DNA from: Hyphomicrobiales bacterium
GTDB taxonomy: Bacteria; Pseudomonadota; Alphaproteobacteria; Micropepsales; Micropepsaceae
Direction of reading: 5' to 3'
Assembly (NCBI GenBank): GCA_017849395.1
Contig: JAFIHO010000230.1
Location: 1-6,091 of the forward strand
DNA: 6,091 nt
Part shown: in pieces, positions 1 to 5,073 of the stretch
Layout: the number at the start of each line of letters is the position of its first letter
Position numbering within the stretch: the first letter of the stretch is position 1
The notes under the pieces: model-generated
Seen by the model: the letters and a program-made list of their open reading frames with translations, nothing else
Databases searched by the model: none
What the model was told of the DNA's origin: nothing
Program-made: the position numbers and the translations under genes

Positions 1-1610
1 CCCAGATCAAACTGCCGCTGTATCACGCTCCCGAGGCGCTAAAAAGCGCGATCCTGAAGCGGTTGCGGATTCCGTCCGAGGCGTTGCTGGAGTTCAGCGT
101 GTTCAAGCGCGCCCACGACGCGCGCAACCGGTCTGCCATCGCCTTCATCTATACGGTGGATGTGACGGTGAAGGATGAGGCGGCGCTGCTGCGCCGGTTC
201 GCGCGCGATGCGAACATCCAGCCGGCGCCGGACATGGACTATAAATTTGTCGCGCGCGCGCCGGAAACAACCAATGCACGGTTCAAACGCCCGCTGGTGA
301 TCGGGGCGGGACCGTGCGGATTGTTCGCGGCGCTGGTGCTGGCGCAGATGGGCTTCCGGCCCATCATCCTGGAACGTGGCAAGGCGGTGCGCGAGCGGAC
401 CAAGGATACCTGGGGGCTGTGGCGGCGCTCGGTGCTCGATCCGGAATCCAATGTGCAGTTCGGCGAAGGCGGGGCCGGGACGTTTTCTGATGGTAAGCTC
501 TATAGTCAGATCAAGGACCCGCGCCATCTGGGCCGCAAGGTGCTGACCGAATTCGTCAAGGCAGGCGCGCCGGAAGAAATCCTGACCGAGGCGCATCCCC
601 ATATCGGCACTTTCCGGCTTGTGACCATGGTGGAATCCATGCGCGAGACCATCGAGGGGCTGGGCGGCGAATATCGTTTCCGCAGTAAGGTGACCGATCT
701 TCTGATCGAAGGCGGCCAGATGCGCGGTGTGCGGCTGGAAAGCGGCGAGGAGATCGCCTCCGATCATGTGGTGCTGGCGGTGGGCCACAGCGCGCGCGAC
801 ATTTTCCAGATGCTGCATGACCGCGGCATCGCCATCGAGGCCAAGCCATTCTCGCTGGGCTTTCGCATCGAGCATCCGCAAGGCCTGATCGACAAGGCGC
901 GTTTCGGGCGCAGTATCAAGGCGCTGGGCGCCGCGGACTACAAGCTGGTGCATCACGCATCGAACGGGCGCAGCGTCTACAGTTTCTGCATGTGTCCGGG
1001 CGGCACGGTGGTCGCTGCGACATCGGAGGAAGGCCGGGTCGTCACCAACGGTATGAGCCAATATTCGCGCAACGAGCGCAACGCCAATGCGGGCATCGTG
1101 GTGGGCATCACGCCGGAGGTGGATTATCCCGGCCATCCGCTGGCGGGCATCGCGTTGCAGCGGCATTGGGAGAGCAATGCCTTTGTCGCGGGTGGCAGTT
1201 CCTATCGCGCCCCGGCGCAGCGTGTCGGGGATTTCCTGGCGGGGCGGGCCTCGACGGCGCTGGGCAGCGTGGTGCCGTCCTACCGGCCCGGCGTCACGCC
1301 GACCGATTTGTCCGCCTGTCTGCCTGATTATGCCATCGCCGCGATCCGTGAAGCCCTGCCCGCTTTCGGGCGGCAGATTCACGGCTTCGACATGGCGGAT
1401 GCGGTACTGACCGGGGTGGAGACGCGCACCTCATCGCCCATCCGCATCCGGCGCGGCGAGGATTTTCAGAGCGTCAATACGCGCGGGCTTTATCCGGCGG
1501 GCGAGGGCGCGGGCTTTGCGGGCGGCATCCTGTCGGCTGGGGTGGACGGCATCAAGGTTGCCGAGGCCGTGGCGAGAGACATCGCCGGACAGGCCGTAAA
1601 GGCGGCCTAG
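1..1610 (+). CDS. FAD-dependent dehydrogenase, COG2509 family, 5' end outside the window
   Basis: Probable cytoplasmic FAD/NAD(P)-dependent oxidoreductase whose substrate is not known for the family. The reading frame is open from base 3, giving 535 visible residues and a TAG stop. A TTG codon at 63 is not the start, because the 20 residues before it (IKLPLYH... then LKSAILKRL) match the usual N-terminus of the family; the true start is probably about ten codons outside. Visible motifs, numbered from the first visible residue: the dinucleotide-binding loop GAGPCG at 101-106, with the acidic end of strand 2 at E124; the family signature FGEGGAGTFSDGKL at 153-166; a CMCPGG motif at 329-334; and the C-terminal FAD-contact segment GLYPAGEGAGFAGGI from 495. 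The length fits a complete family member, and there is no signal peptide or membrane segment. The gene converges on the TonB receptor, with 61 bases between the stop codons, so no shared operon is indicated. The family assignment is strong; the reaction is unknown. Confidence 0.93.
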   Translation, partial: QIKLPLYHAPEALKSAILKRLRIPSEALLEFSVFKRAHDARNRSAIAFIYTVDVTVKDEAALLRRFARDANIQPAPDMDYKFVARAPETTNARFKRPLVIGAGPCGLFAALVLAQMGFRPIILERGKAVRERTKDTWGLWRRSVLDPESNVQFGEGGAGTFSDGKLYSQIKDPRHLGRKVLTEFVKAGAPEEILTEAHPHIGTFRLVTMVESMRETIEGLGGEYRFRSKVTDLLIEGGQMRGVRLESGEEIASDHVVLAVGHSARDIFQMLHDRGIAIEAKPFSLGFRIEHPQGLIDKARFGRSIKALGAADYKLVHHASNGRSVYSFCMCPGGTVVAATSEEGRVVTNGMSQYSRNERNANAGIVVGITPEVDYPGHPLAGIALQRHWESNAFVAGGSSYRAPAQRVGDFLAGRASTALGSVVPSYRPGVTPTDLSACLPDYAIAAIREALPAFGRQIHGFDMADAVLTGVETRTSSPIRIRRGEDFQSVNTRGLYPAGEGAGFAGGILSAGVDGIKVAEAVARDIAGQAVKAA

Positions 1611-1624
1611 GACATATTGCTTTC

Positions 1625-1661
1625 AAAAGGAAAACGGGGTTGGCAATTTGCGCCAACCCCG
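1625..1661 (-). terminator. Intrinsic terminator of the TonB receptor, possibly bidirectional
   Basis: A perfect 10-bp stem (1635-1644 CGGGGTTGGC with 1652-1661) encloses the 7-base loop AATTTGC. Read on the minus strand, the stem is followed by GTTTTCCTTTTG, a good T-rich tail, and begins 10 bases after the receptor stop codon. Read on the plus strand, it is followed by GCAGGCTTTT, a weaker and displaced T run, so it may also end the dehydrogenase transcript with lower efficiency. It is the only hairpin between the two convergent genes. Confidence 0.87.
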
Positions 1662-1671
1662 CAGGCTTTTC

Positions 1672-4215
1672 CTAGAACCGGAAGGCGAGCGTCGCGCCGT
1701 AGGTTCTGGGATCGCCGGGCTGGCCGGCGATCAGGCCCGTGTTGCTGGGCGTGGGAACAAGCTGTTCGAAGTAGTTCTGGTCCAGGGCGTTGCGGAGCCA
1801 GAAGAAAAGATTCACCCCTTCGCGTGTCCGGAAGCCGACGCGGAAGTTATGCAGCGCATAGGCGTCCACATCCATGTAGATCGACCGCGAGGCGTTGGAC
1901 GAGAATTTCGAGCGGTAGCTGGCGTCATAGCCGAAATAGATCTCGCCTTCCTTGCCCACCAAGTTCGCCGGGGTGGCGGCTTCGCCGCCCCAAGAGAAGG
2001 ACCAGTTGGAAATGCCGGGCAGCCACTGGCCGGAGATGTTGCAGTTGGCCGGGCTGTTGCCGCCGGGCGTGCCGGGCGCGGAGATCGGCAGGCCGGTGCC
2101 GCCGCCGGACAGTTCGGGCGGGCAAGGCGCGTCGCTGAAATCCACATAAGAATGGTCGTTGTAGGTGCCGCTGGCATAGGCGGACAGGCCTTCGGCGGGC
2201 TGCACCGAGAACTCGGCCTCGAAACCGCGCACCTGGACCTTGCCCGCATTGGCGAGATAGCCGCGCACCAGGCCCAGCGCGCCATTGTTCACATTGGCCT
2301 GGTAATTCTTGATGACCGTCCAGAAGCCCGTGACGTTGAGGGTCGCAAGGCCGTCCAGGAATTGCGACTTCACGCCGGTTTCATAGGCGCTGACATCTTC
2401 CGGCTTGATCGTGGCGGCGGCCATGATGGGCTGGTTGTTGGCGTCGACCGGGATGCCGTTCAGGTTGATGCCGCCGCTCTTGAAGCTTTTGGCATAGGTG
2501 ACATAGGCCATCAGATCGTCCGCGATCTTGTAGGACACGTTCAGGTCGTAGGACACGTTCGACTTGGCCAGGGTCGGCGCATAGTACAGCGGCTGGCGGA
2601 CGCCGCGCTGGTCCGCGATCCAGGGATCATTGGCATAGGGGCCGGTGTAGAGAACCAACTGGCGCGTGCCGTCCGACGCCGTGCCGGTCACCACCGAACT
2701 GTAATGGCCGGACTTCTGGTCATAGTTGAAGCGGATGCCCGGCGAGATGGTGAGGGCGTCGGTCAGCTTGTAGTTCAGCTTGCCGAACACCGCAGCGCTG
2801 GTGTTCTTCAGGACGATGTCGTTGGCAGCGGTCAGGCCGTTCAGCACGGCGGGATTGCAGGCGCGCTGGTTGGCCGCGCTGGAGCCGCAGCCCGGCGCGC
2901 CGGGCGCGACATTGCCCGGATTGAGCGTCCAGCGGCTGGCCGCCGGTCCCTGGCTTTCGGTGCCGGTGGTGTGAATGCCCTGGTTGAAGCCGAACACGCC
3001 GACCACGAAGTCGTAATTTTCCGCCTCATAGGCGTAGCGGACTTCCTGCGTGAACTGGTTCTGCTTGGTCGGATTCTGCGACTGGGGCGTGATAGGCAGG
3101 CCGGTGAAATCGCGGTCATTCTTCGGACCCCAATCCCAGTAGCGCCATGCCGTGACGGAGGTGATGGTGCCCGCGCCCACATTCCATTCCGCGACCAGGG
3201 ACGCACCGCCAAGTTCGTTGCGCGCGCTGAGCGGCGCATCGATGTCAGTGATGCGGTCGAAGGGGTTGGTGCTGGGGACACGATAATTCTGCGCGGCGGC
3301 CAGGGAGGCATATTGCCGGTTCAGCGCCCGCTGGGTCGTGCCGACCCGCGCATAATATTGCACGCAGCAATTGGGGTTCTGCAGATTGTAGTCGGCCGCC
3401 AATGTCAGCTTGAGGTCTTCGGTTGCGTTCCACAGGACTGAGCCGCGCAGGCCGAGATTGTCTTGGCTGTTCACCCAGCTGTTGGAGGTCACGTTCCAGA
3501 TGGTGCCGCGCCGCGTCGTATTGGAAAGGCTCACGCGGAACGCGATGTCGTCGGTGATCGGGCCGGAGATCGAGGCCTTGGCCTGCTTGAAGTCGTAATT
3601 GCCGCCCGATATTTCGCCGCGCGTTTCGAACTCGAAGCTGGGGGCGCGGGTCGTGACATTGATCGCGCCGGCGGTGGTGTTCTTGCCATAGAGCGTGCCC
3701 TGCGGGCCGCGCAGCACTTCGATCTGCTCGATATCGACGAAATCCAGCGTCGCGGAGGCGATGCGGTTGTAATAGACCTGATCGACATAGATGCCGACGC
3801 CCTGCTCGATGCCGTCATTGGTCAGTCCGAGCGGCGCGCCGATGCCGCGGATATTCACCGACGAATTGCGCGGATTGGTCGAATAGAATTGCAGGCTGGG
3901 CTGAAGCTGGGTGAGGCGGTTGATGTTGTAGGCGCCCGTATTGGCGACCACGTCCGCGCCGACAACCGACACGGCGACCGGAATTGCCTGCGCGTCTTCA
4001 GCGCGGCGCCGCGCCGTCACCACCACGGTTTCGCTGCTGGTCGCCGCCTGCGCGAGCTGAACGGGCCGCGTGTCGGCCTGAGCGAGCTGGAGATTTTGCG
4101 CTTCTGCGGGCGCTTCCGGCGCGGAATTGGCCGTGTCCTGTTGTGCGAAGGCCGGCGTGGCGGCCAAAGCGGATGCGGCGAGCAACAGGCCGCTAACGGT
4201 GGAAAAGCGCGTCAT
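1672..4215 (-). CDS. TonB-dependent outer-membrane receptor, substrate unknown
   Basis: Outer-membrane active transporter powered by TonB-ExbB-ExbD, typically for iron chelates, vitamins or sugars; the substrate cannot be read here. The 847 residues are a usual length for the family. A Sec signal peptide ends near residue 24 (ATPAFA, then QQ). It is followed by a Gln/Ala-rich linker with an approximate ten-residue repeat (LAQA at 44-47 and 54-57), then a TonB box ETVVVTA at 62-68. The plug domain follows, with NIRGIG at 121-126, GIYVDQVY at 141-148 and the hallmark VLRGPQGTLYGKNTTAGAINV spanning 167-187. The remainder is a 22-strand-type barrel ending in AFRF, with the C-terminal phenylalanine expected for BAM-dependent insertion. 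Adjacent cysteines 283-284 and further paired cysteines suggest disulfides in external loops. There is no N-terminal signalling domain, so the FecA-type sigma/anti-sigma route is unlikely. The ATG has a well-placed GAAGGGA. The receptor lies downstream of an Rrf2 regulator, which may control it. Confidence 0.95.
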   Translation of the reverse strand: MTRFSTVSGLLLAASALAATPAFAQQDTANSAPEAPAEAQNLQLAQADTRPVQLAQAATSSETVVVTARRRAEDAQAIPVAVSVVGADVVANTGAYNINRLTQLQPSLQFYSTNPRNSSVNIRGIGAPLGLTNDGIEQGVGIYVDQVYYNRIASATLDFVDIEQIEVLRGPQGTLYGKNTTAGAINVTTRAPSFEFETRGEISGGNYDFKQAKASISGPITDDIAFRVSLSNTTRRGTIWNVTSNSWVNSQDNLGLRGSVLWNATEDLKLTLAADYNLQNPNCCVQYYARVGTTQRALNRQYASLAAAQNYRVPSTNPFDRITDIDAPLSARNELGGASLVAEWNVGAGTITSVTAWRYWDWGPKNDRDFTGLPITPQSQNPTKQNQFTQEVRYAYEAENYDFVVGVFGFNQGIHTTGTESQGPAASRWTLNPGNVAPGAPGCGSSAANQRACNPAVLNGLTAANDIVLKNTSAAVFGKLNYKLTDALTISPGIRFNYDQKSGHYSSVVTGTASDGTRQLVLYTGPYANDPWIADQRGVRQPLYYAPTLAKSNVSYDLNVSYKIADDLMAYVTYAKSFKSGGINLNGIPVDANNQPIMAAATIKPEDVSAYETGVKSQFLDGLATLNVTGFWTVIKNYQANVNNGALGLVRGYLANAGKVQVRGFEAEFSVQPAEGLSAYASGTYNDHSYVDFSDAPCPPELSGGGTGLPISAPGTPGGNSPANCNISGQWLPGISNWSFSWGGEAATPANLVGKEGEIYFGYDASYRSKFSSNASRSIYMDVDAYALHNFRVGFRTREGVNLFFWLRNALDQNYFEQLVPTPSNTGLIAGQPGDPRTYGATLAFRF

Positions 4216-4222
4216 GGAGATA

Positions 4223-4229
4223 TCCCTTC
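4223..4229 (-). promoter_or_regulatory. Ribosome binding site of the TonB receptor
   Basis: The minus strand reads GAAGGGA, then the 7 bases TATCTCC, then the ATG at 4215. This is good Shine-Dalgarno complementarity at ideal spacing and fixes the receptor start, which is also directly followed by a clear signal peptide. Confidence 0.8.
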
Positions 4230-4240
4230 AAGATCATTCG

Positions 4241-4279
4241 CGCGTCCGTAACAACACGCGGCGGGAAACTTCGTCCCGC
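4241..4279 (-). other. Receptor mRNA leader with two hairpins
   Basis: Between the candidate promoter and the ribosome binding site, the leader holds a 6-bp hairpin (GCGGGA at 4261-4266 with TCCCGC at 4274-4279, 7-base loop) and a weaker 5-bp hairpin (CGCGT at 4241-4245 with ACGCG at 4256-4260, 10-base loop). If transcription starts near 4279, the first hairpin would sit at the extreme 5' end of the mRNA, a position known to protect transcripts from decay. It could equally be a protein-binding dyad. I see no riboswitch consensus. Confidence 0.4.
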
Positions 4280-4283
4280 AGCT

Positions 4284-4314
4284 AGCATATTCCCCAGTAA
4301 CTCTAGTTAGTCAA
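4284..4314 (-). promoter_or_regulatory. Candidate sigma-70 promoter of the TonB receptor
   Basis: The minus strand has TTGACT at 4314-4309, five of six bases of the -35 consensus. Possible -10 elements are AATATG at 4291-4286 (spacer 17) or TATGCT at 4289-4284 (spacer 19). Neither is perfect, so the promoter may be weak or regulated. Start would fall near 4276-4280, giving a leader of about 60-65 bases. Its presence implies the receptor can be transcribed independently of the upstream Rrf2 gene. Confidence 0.5.
4298..4309. promoter_or_regulatory. Candidate operator dyad inside the receptor promoter
   Basis: TAACT-ct-AGTTA is an inverted repeat with 5-bp arms and a 2-base centre. It lies in the spacer between the -35 and -10 elements and touches the -35. 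A protein bound here would block RNA polymerase. The neighbouring Rrf2 regulator is the obvious candidate on position alone; the dyad is short and AT-rich, so chance is possible. Confidence 0.35.
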
Positions 4315-4384
4315 TGGGAATTACGTGGTAACATGGCGCGCGCCTGCAATCGGGAGCCAGACATGCGAATTTTCGAGGTCTTGA

Positions 4385-4410
4385 GCAGCGGCGCTAAAGC
4401 GCGCCGCTGC
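4385..4410 (-). other. GC-rich hairpin spanning the Rrf2 stop codon
   Basis: A perfect 10-bp stem (GCAGCGGCGC at 4385-4394 with 4401-4410) encloses a 6-base loop, and the TAG stop lies at the loop edge. On the minus strand no T-run follows (TCAAGACC), so it lacks the tail of a classical intrinsic terminator. It may slow or partly end transcription after the Rrf2 gene, or shield the 3' end, and could partly uncouple it from the receptor 178 bases downstream. Confidence 0.5.
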
Positions 4411-4828
4411 GTTTCAACTGGGCCGCGGCGGTAGCAAGGTTGCGGGATTCCAGGATTTCCGCGGTGGCGTCCCGCGCCGCCAGCAGCGCCTTGCGGATGG
4501 CGCAGACGGCCTCGTCGAAACAATCCTCGCAGGGGCGATAGGCCATGACGCTGACGCAGGGGCTCAGGGCCAAGGGCCCGTCCGTCACCCGCAACACGTC
4601 GGCGAAGCTGATGTCCTTGGCCGAGCGCCCCAGGGCATACCCCCCCTGCCTTCCGCGAACACTGCGGACGATGCCGGGCTTTTTCAGTTCCAGAAGAATC
4701 TGTTCCAGGAATTTGCGGGGGATATTCTCGGATTCGGCGATTTCCGAGATCTGGACGGGCATGGTGTCGCCCTTGGCAGCAAGATAGAGCAGGGCGCGCA
4801 GCGCATACCGCGCTTTCTGAGAGATCAT
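4394..4828 (-). CDS. Rrf2-family transcriptional regulator with candidate Fe-S cysteines
   Basis: Small winged-helix DNA-binding protein of the IscR/NsrR/RirA/CymR superfamily, acting as a dimer in the cytoplasm. The chosen ATG gives 144 residues beginning MISQKARYALRALLYLA, the standard Rrf2 N-terminus; an in-frame ATG 13 codons upstream (4867) would add a hydrophobic tail not typical of the family. Neither start has a clear ribosome binding site. The recognition-helix region NIPRKFLEQILLELKKPGIV spans 35-54 and the wing SVRGRQGGYALGR 56-68. Cysteines at 91, 100, 103 and 109 (C-x8-C-x2-C-x5-C) lie where cluster-ligating cysteines occur in Fe-S members, so sensing of iron, redox state, NO or cluster supply is plausible but not shown. 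The spacing differs from the C-x5-C-x5-C of IscR. The gene sits upstream of the TonB receptor on the same strand and is divergent from the RND pump. Confidence 0.92.
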   Translation of the reverse strand: MISQKARYALRALLYLAAKGDTMPVQISEIAESENIPRKFLEQILLELKKPGIVRSVRGRQGGYALGRSAKDISFADVLRVTDGPLALSPCVSVMAYRPCEDCFDEAVCAIRKALLAARDATAEILESRNLATAAAQLKRSGAL

Positions 4829-4872
4829 GACCGGCGTAAACCCGATTAACCCGATGAACATAATCATTTCGG

Positions 4873-4905
4873 AAGCCGGAAAACAGGGCCGCCTGTCGGC
4901 TTTTT
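4873..4905 (+). terminator. Terminator-like bulged hairpin with T-run
   Basis: On the plus strand, AAGCCG (4873-4878) pairs with CGGCTT (4897-4902) and ACAGG (4883-4887) pairs with CCTGT (4892-4896). A GAAA bulge (4879-4882) interrupts the 5' arm, the loop is GCCG, and TTTTT covers 4901-4905. This is the form of an intrinsic terminator, although no plus-strand gene lies upstream. It could stop antisense transcripts before they reach the RND gene. On the minus strand the same bases would form a structure in the Rrf2 mRNA leader. Confidence 0.45.
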
Positions 4906-4974
4906 CACGGAAATTTCCCGTCCGCCGCGACAGCTTGCGACATTCAAAGGCGCAAATGAGAAGCGAATTGCAGC

Positions 4975-4991
4975 TATAATCTGTTAAACAG
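4975..4991 (+). promoter_or_regulatory. Possible -10 element and adjoining dyad upstream of the RND gene
   Basis: TATAAT at 4975-4980 is a perfect -10 consensus, but no -35 resembling TTGACA lies 16-18 bases before it (the bases there read near GCAAAT). The dyad CTGTT-a-AACAG (4981-4991) follows at once and would cover the start site near 4987. If real, the promoter is probably activator-dependent or weak, with an RND leader of about 87 bases. It may also be a chance match. Confidence 0.3.
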
Positions 4992-5027
4992 GGAACTGGA
5001 TGCGAATTAAACTTCCGTCCACGTCAA

Positions 5028-5046
5028 CAATGATCATTGCAATGAT
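5028..5046. promoter_or_regulatory. Overlapping palindromes, candidate operator of the RND gene
   Basis: CAATGATCATTGCAATGAT contains two overlapping perfect palindromes: CAATGATCATTG (5028-5039) and ATCATTGCAATGAT (5033-5046). The result is three copies of the half-site CAATGAT in alternating orientation. It lies 27 bases before the RND start codon. Such dense symmetry is typical of repressor operators that govern efflux genes, often bound by TetR- or MarR-type proteins. No such regulator gene is visible here; the neighbouring Rrf2 protein is an alternative. Confidence 0.55.
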
Positions 5047-5073
5047 ACACTACCGCCTGGAGCCCACGGGCTC

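Larger units (their letters stand above)
4829..5073. other. Divergent regulatory region between the Rrf2 and RND genes
   Basis: This 245-base non-coding stretch is visibly more AT-rich than the flanking genes and holds several symmetric sequences: a terminator-like hairpin (4873-4905), the perfect palindrome GGAAATTTCC (4909-4918), CTGTTaAACAG (4981-4991), and overlapping palindromes (5028-5046). I could not find a convincing minus-strand promoter for the Rrf2 gene; TTGACG at 5027-5022 has no good -10 at the right distance. No small ORF or RNA gene is evident. Confidence 0.6.

Noticed and set aside
63..65. TTG as the start of the dehydrogenase
   Set aside because: The frame stays open to the window edge and the residues before the TTG match the family N-terminus, so the gene simply begins outside the window.
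39..1382. Long minus-strand open frame (447 codons) opposite the dehydrogenase gene
   Set aside because: It is Arg/His/Ala-rich with no recognisable domain and lies wholly antisense to a gene with clear conserved motifs; GC-rich codon use keeps this frame open.
1648..3441. Long plus-strand open frame (597 codons) opposite the TonB receptor
   Set aside because: The opposite strand encodes an unmistakable receptor with signal peptide, plug and barrel; this translation is low-complexity Gly/Ala/Arg/Val and starts inside the terminator hairpin.
4829..4867. Longer Rrf2 start at 4867 adding 13 residues
   Set aside because: The extra residues are hydrophobic and atypical, while the internal ATG at 4828 gives the usual family start; without a clear ribosome binding site at either, this remains a judgement.
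4909..4918. GGAAATTTCC palindrome as a separate operator
   Set aside because: It is perfect but short, has no flanking symmetry and no clear link to a promoter.
4992..5019. GGAAC followed by CGTC, resembling an EcfG-type general stress promoter
   Set aside because: The spacing is 19 bases, longer than the usual 16-17, and the -10 part reads CGTC rather than CGTT.
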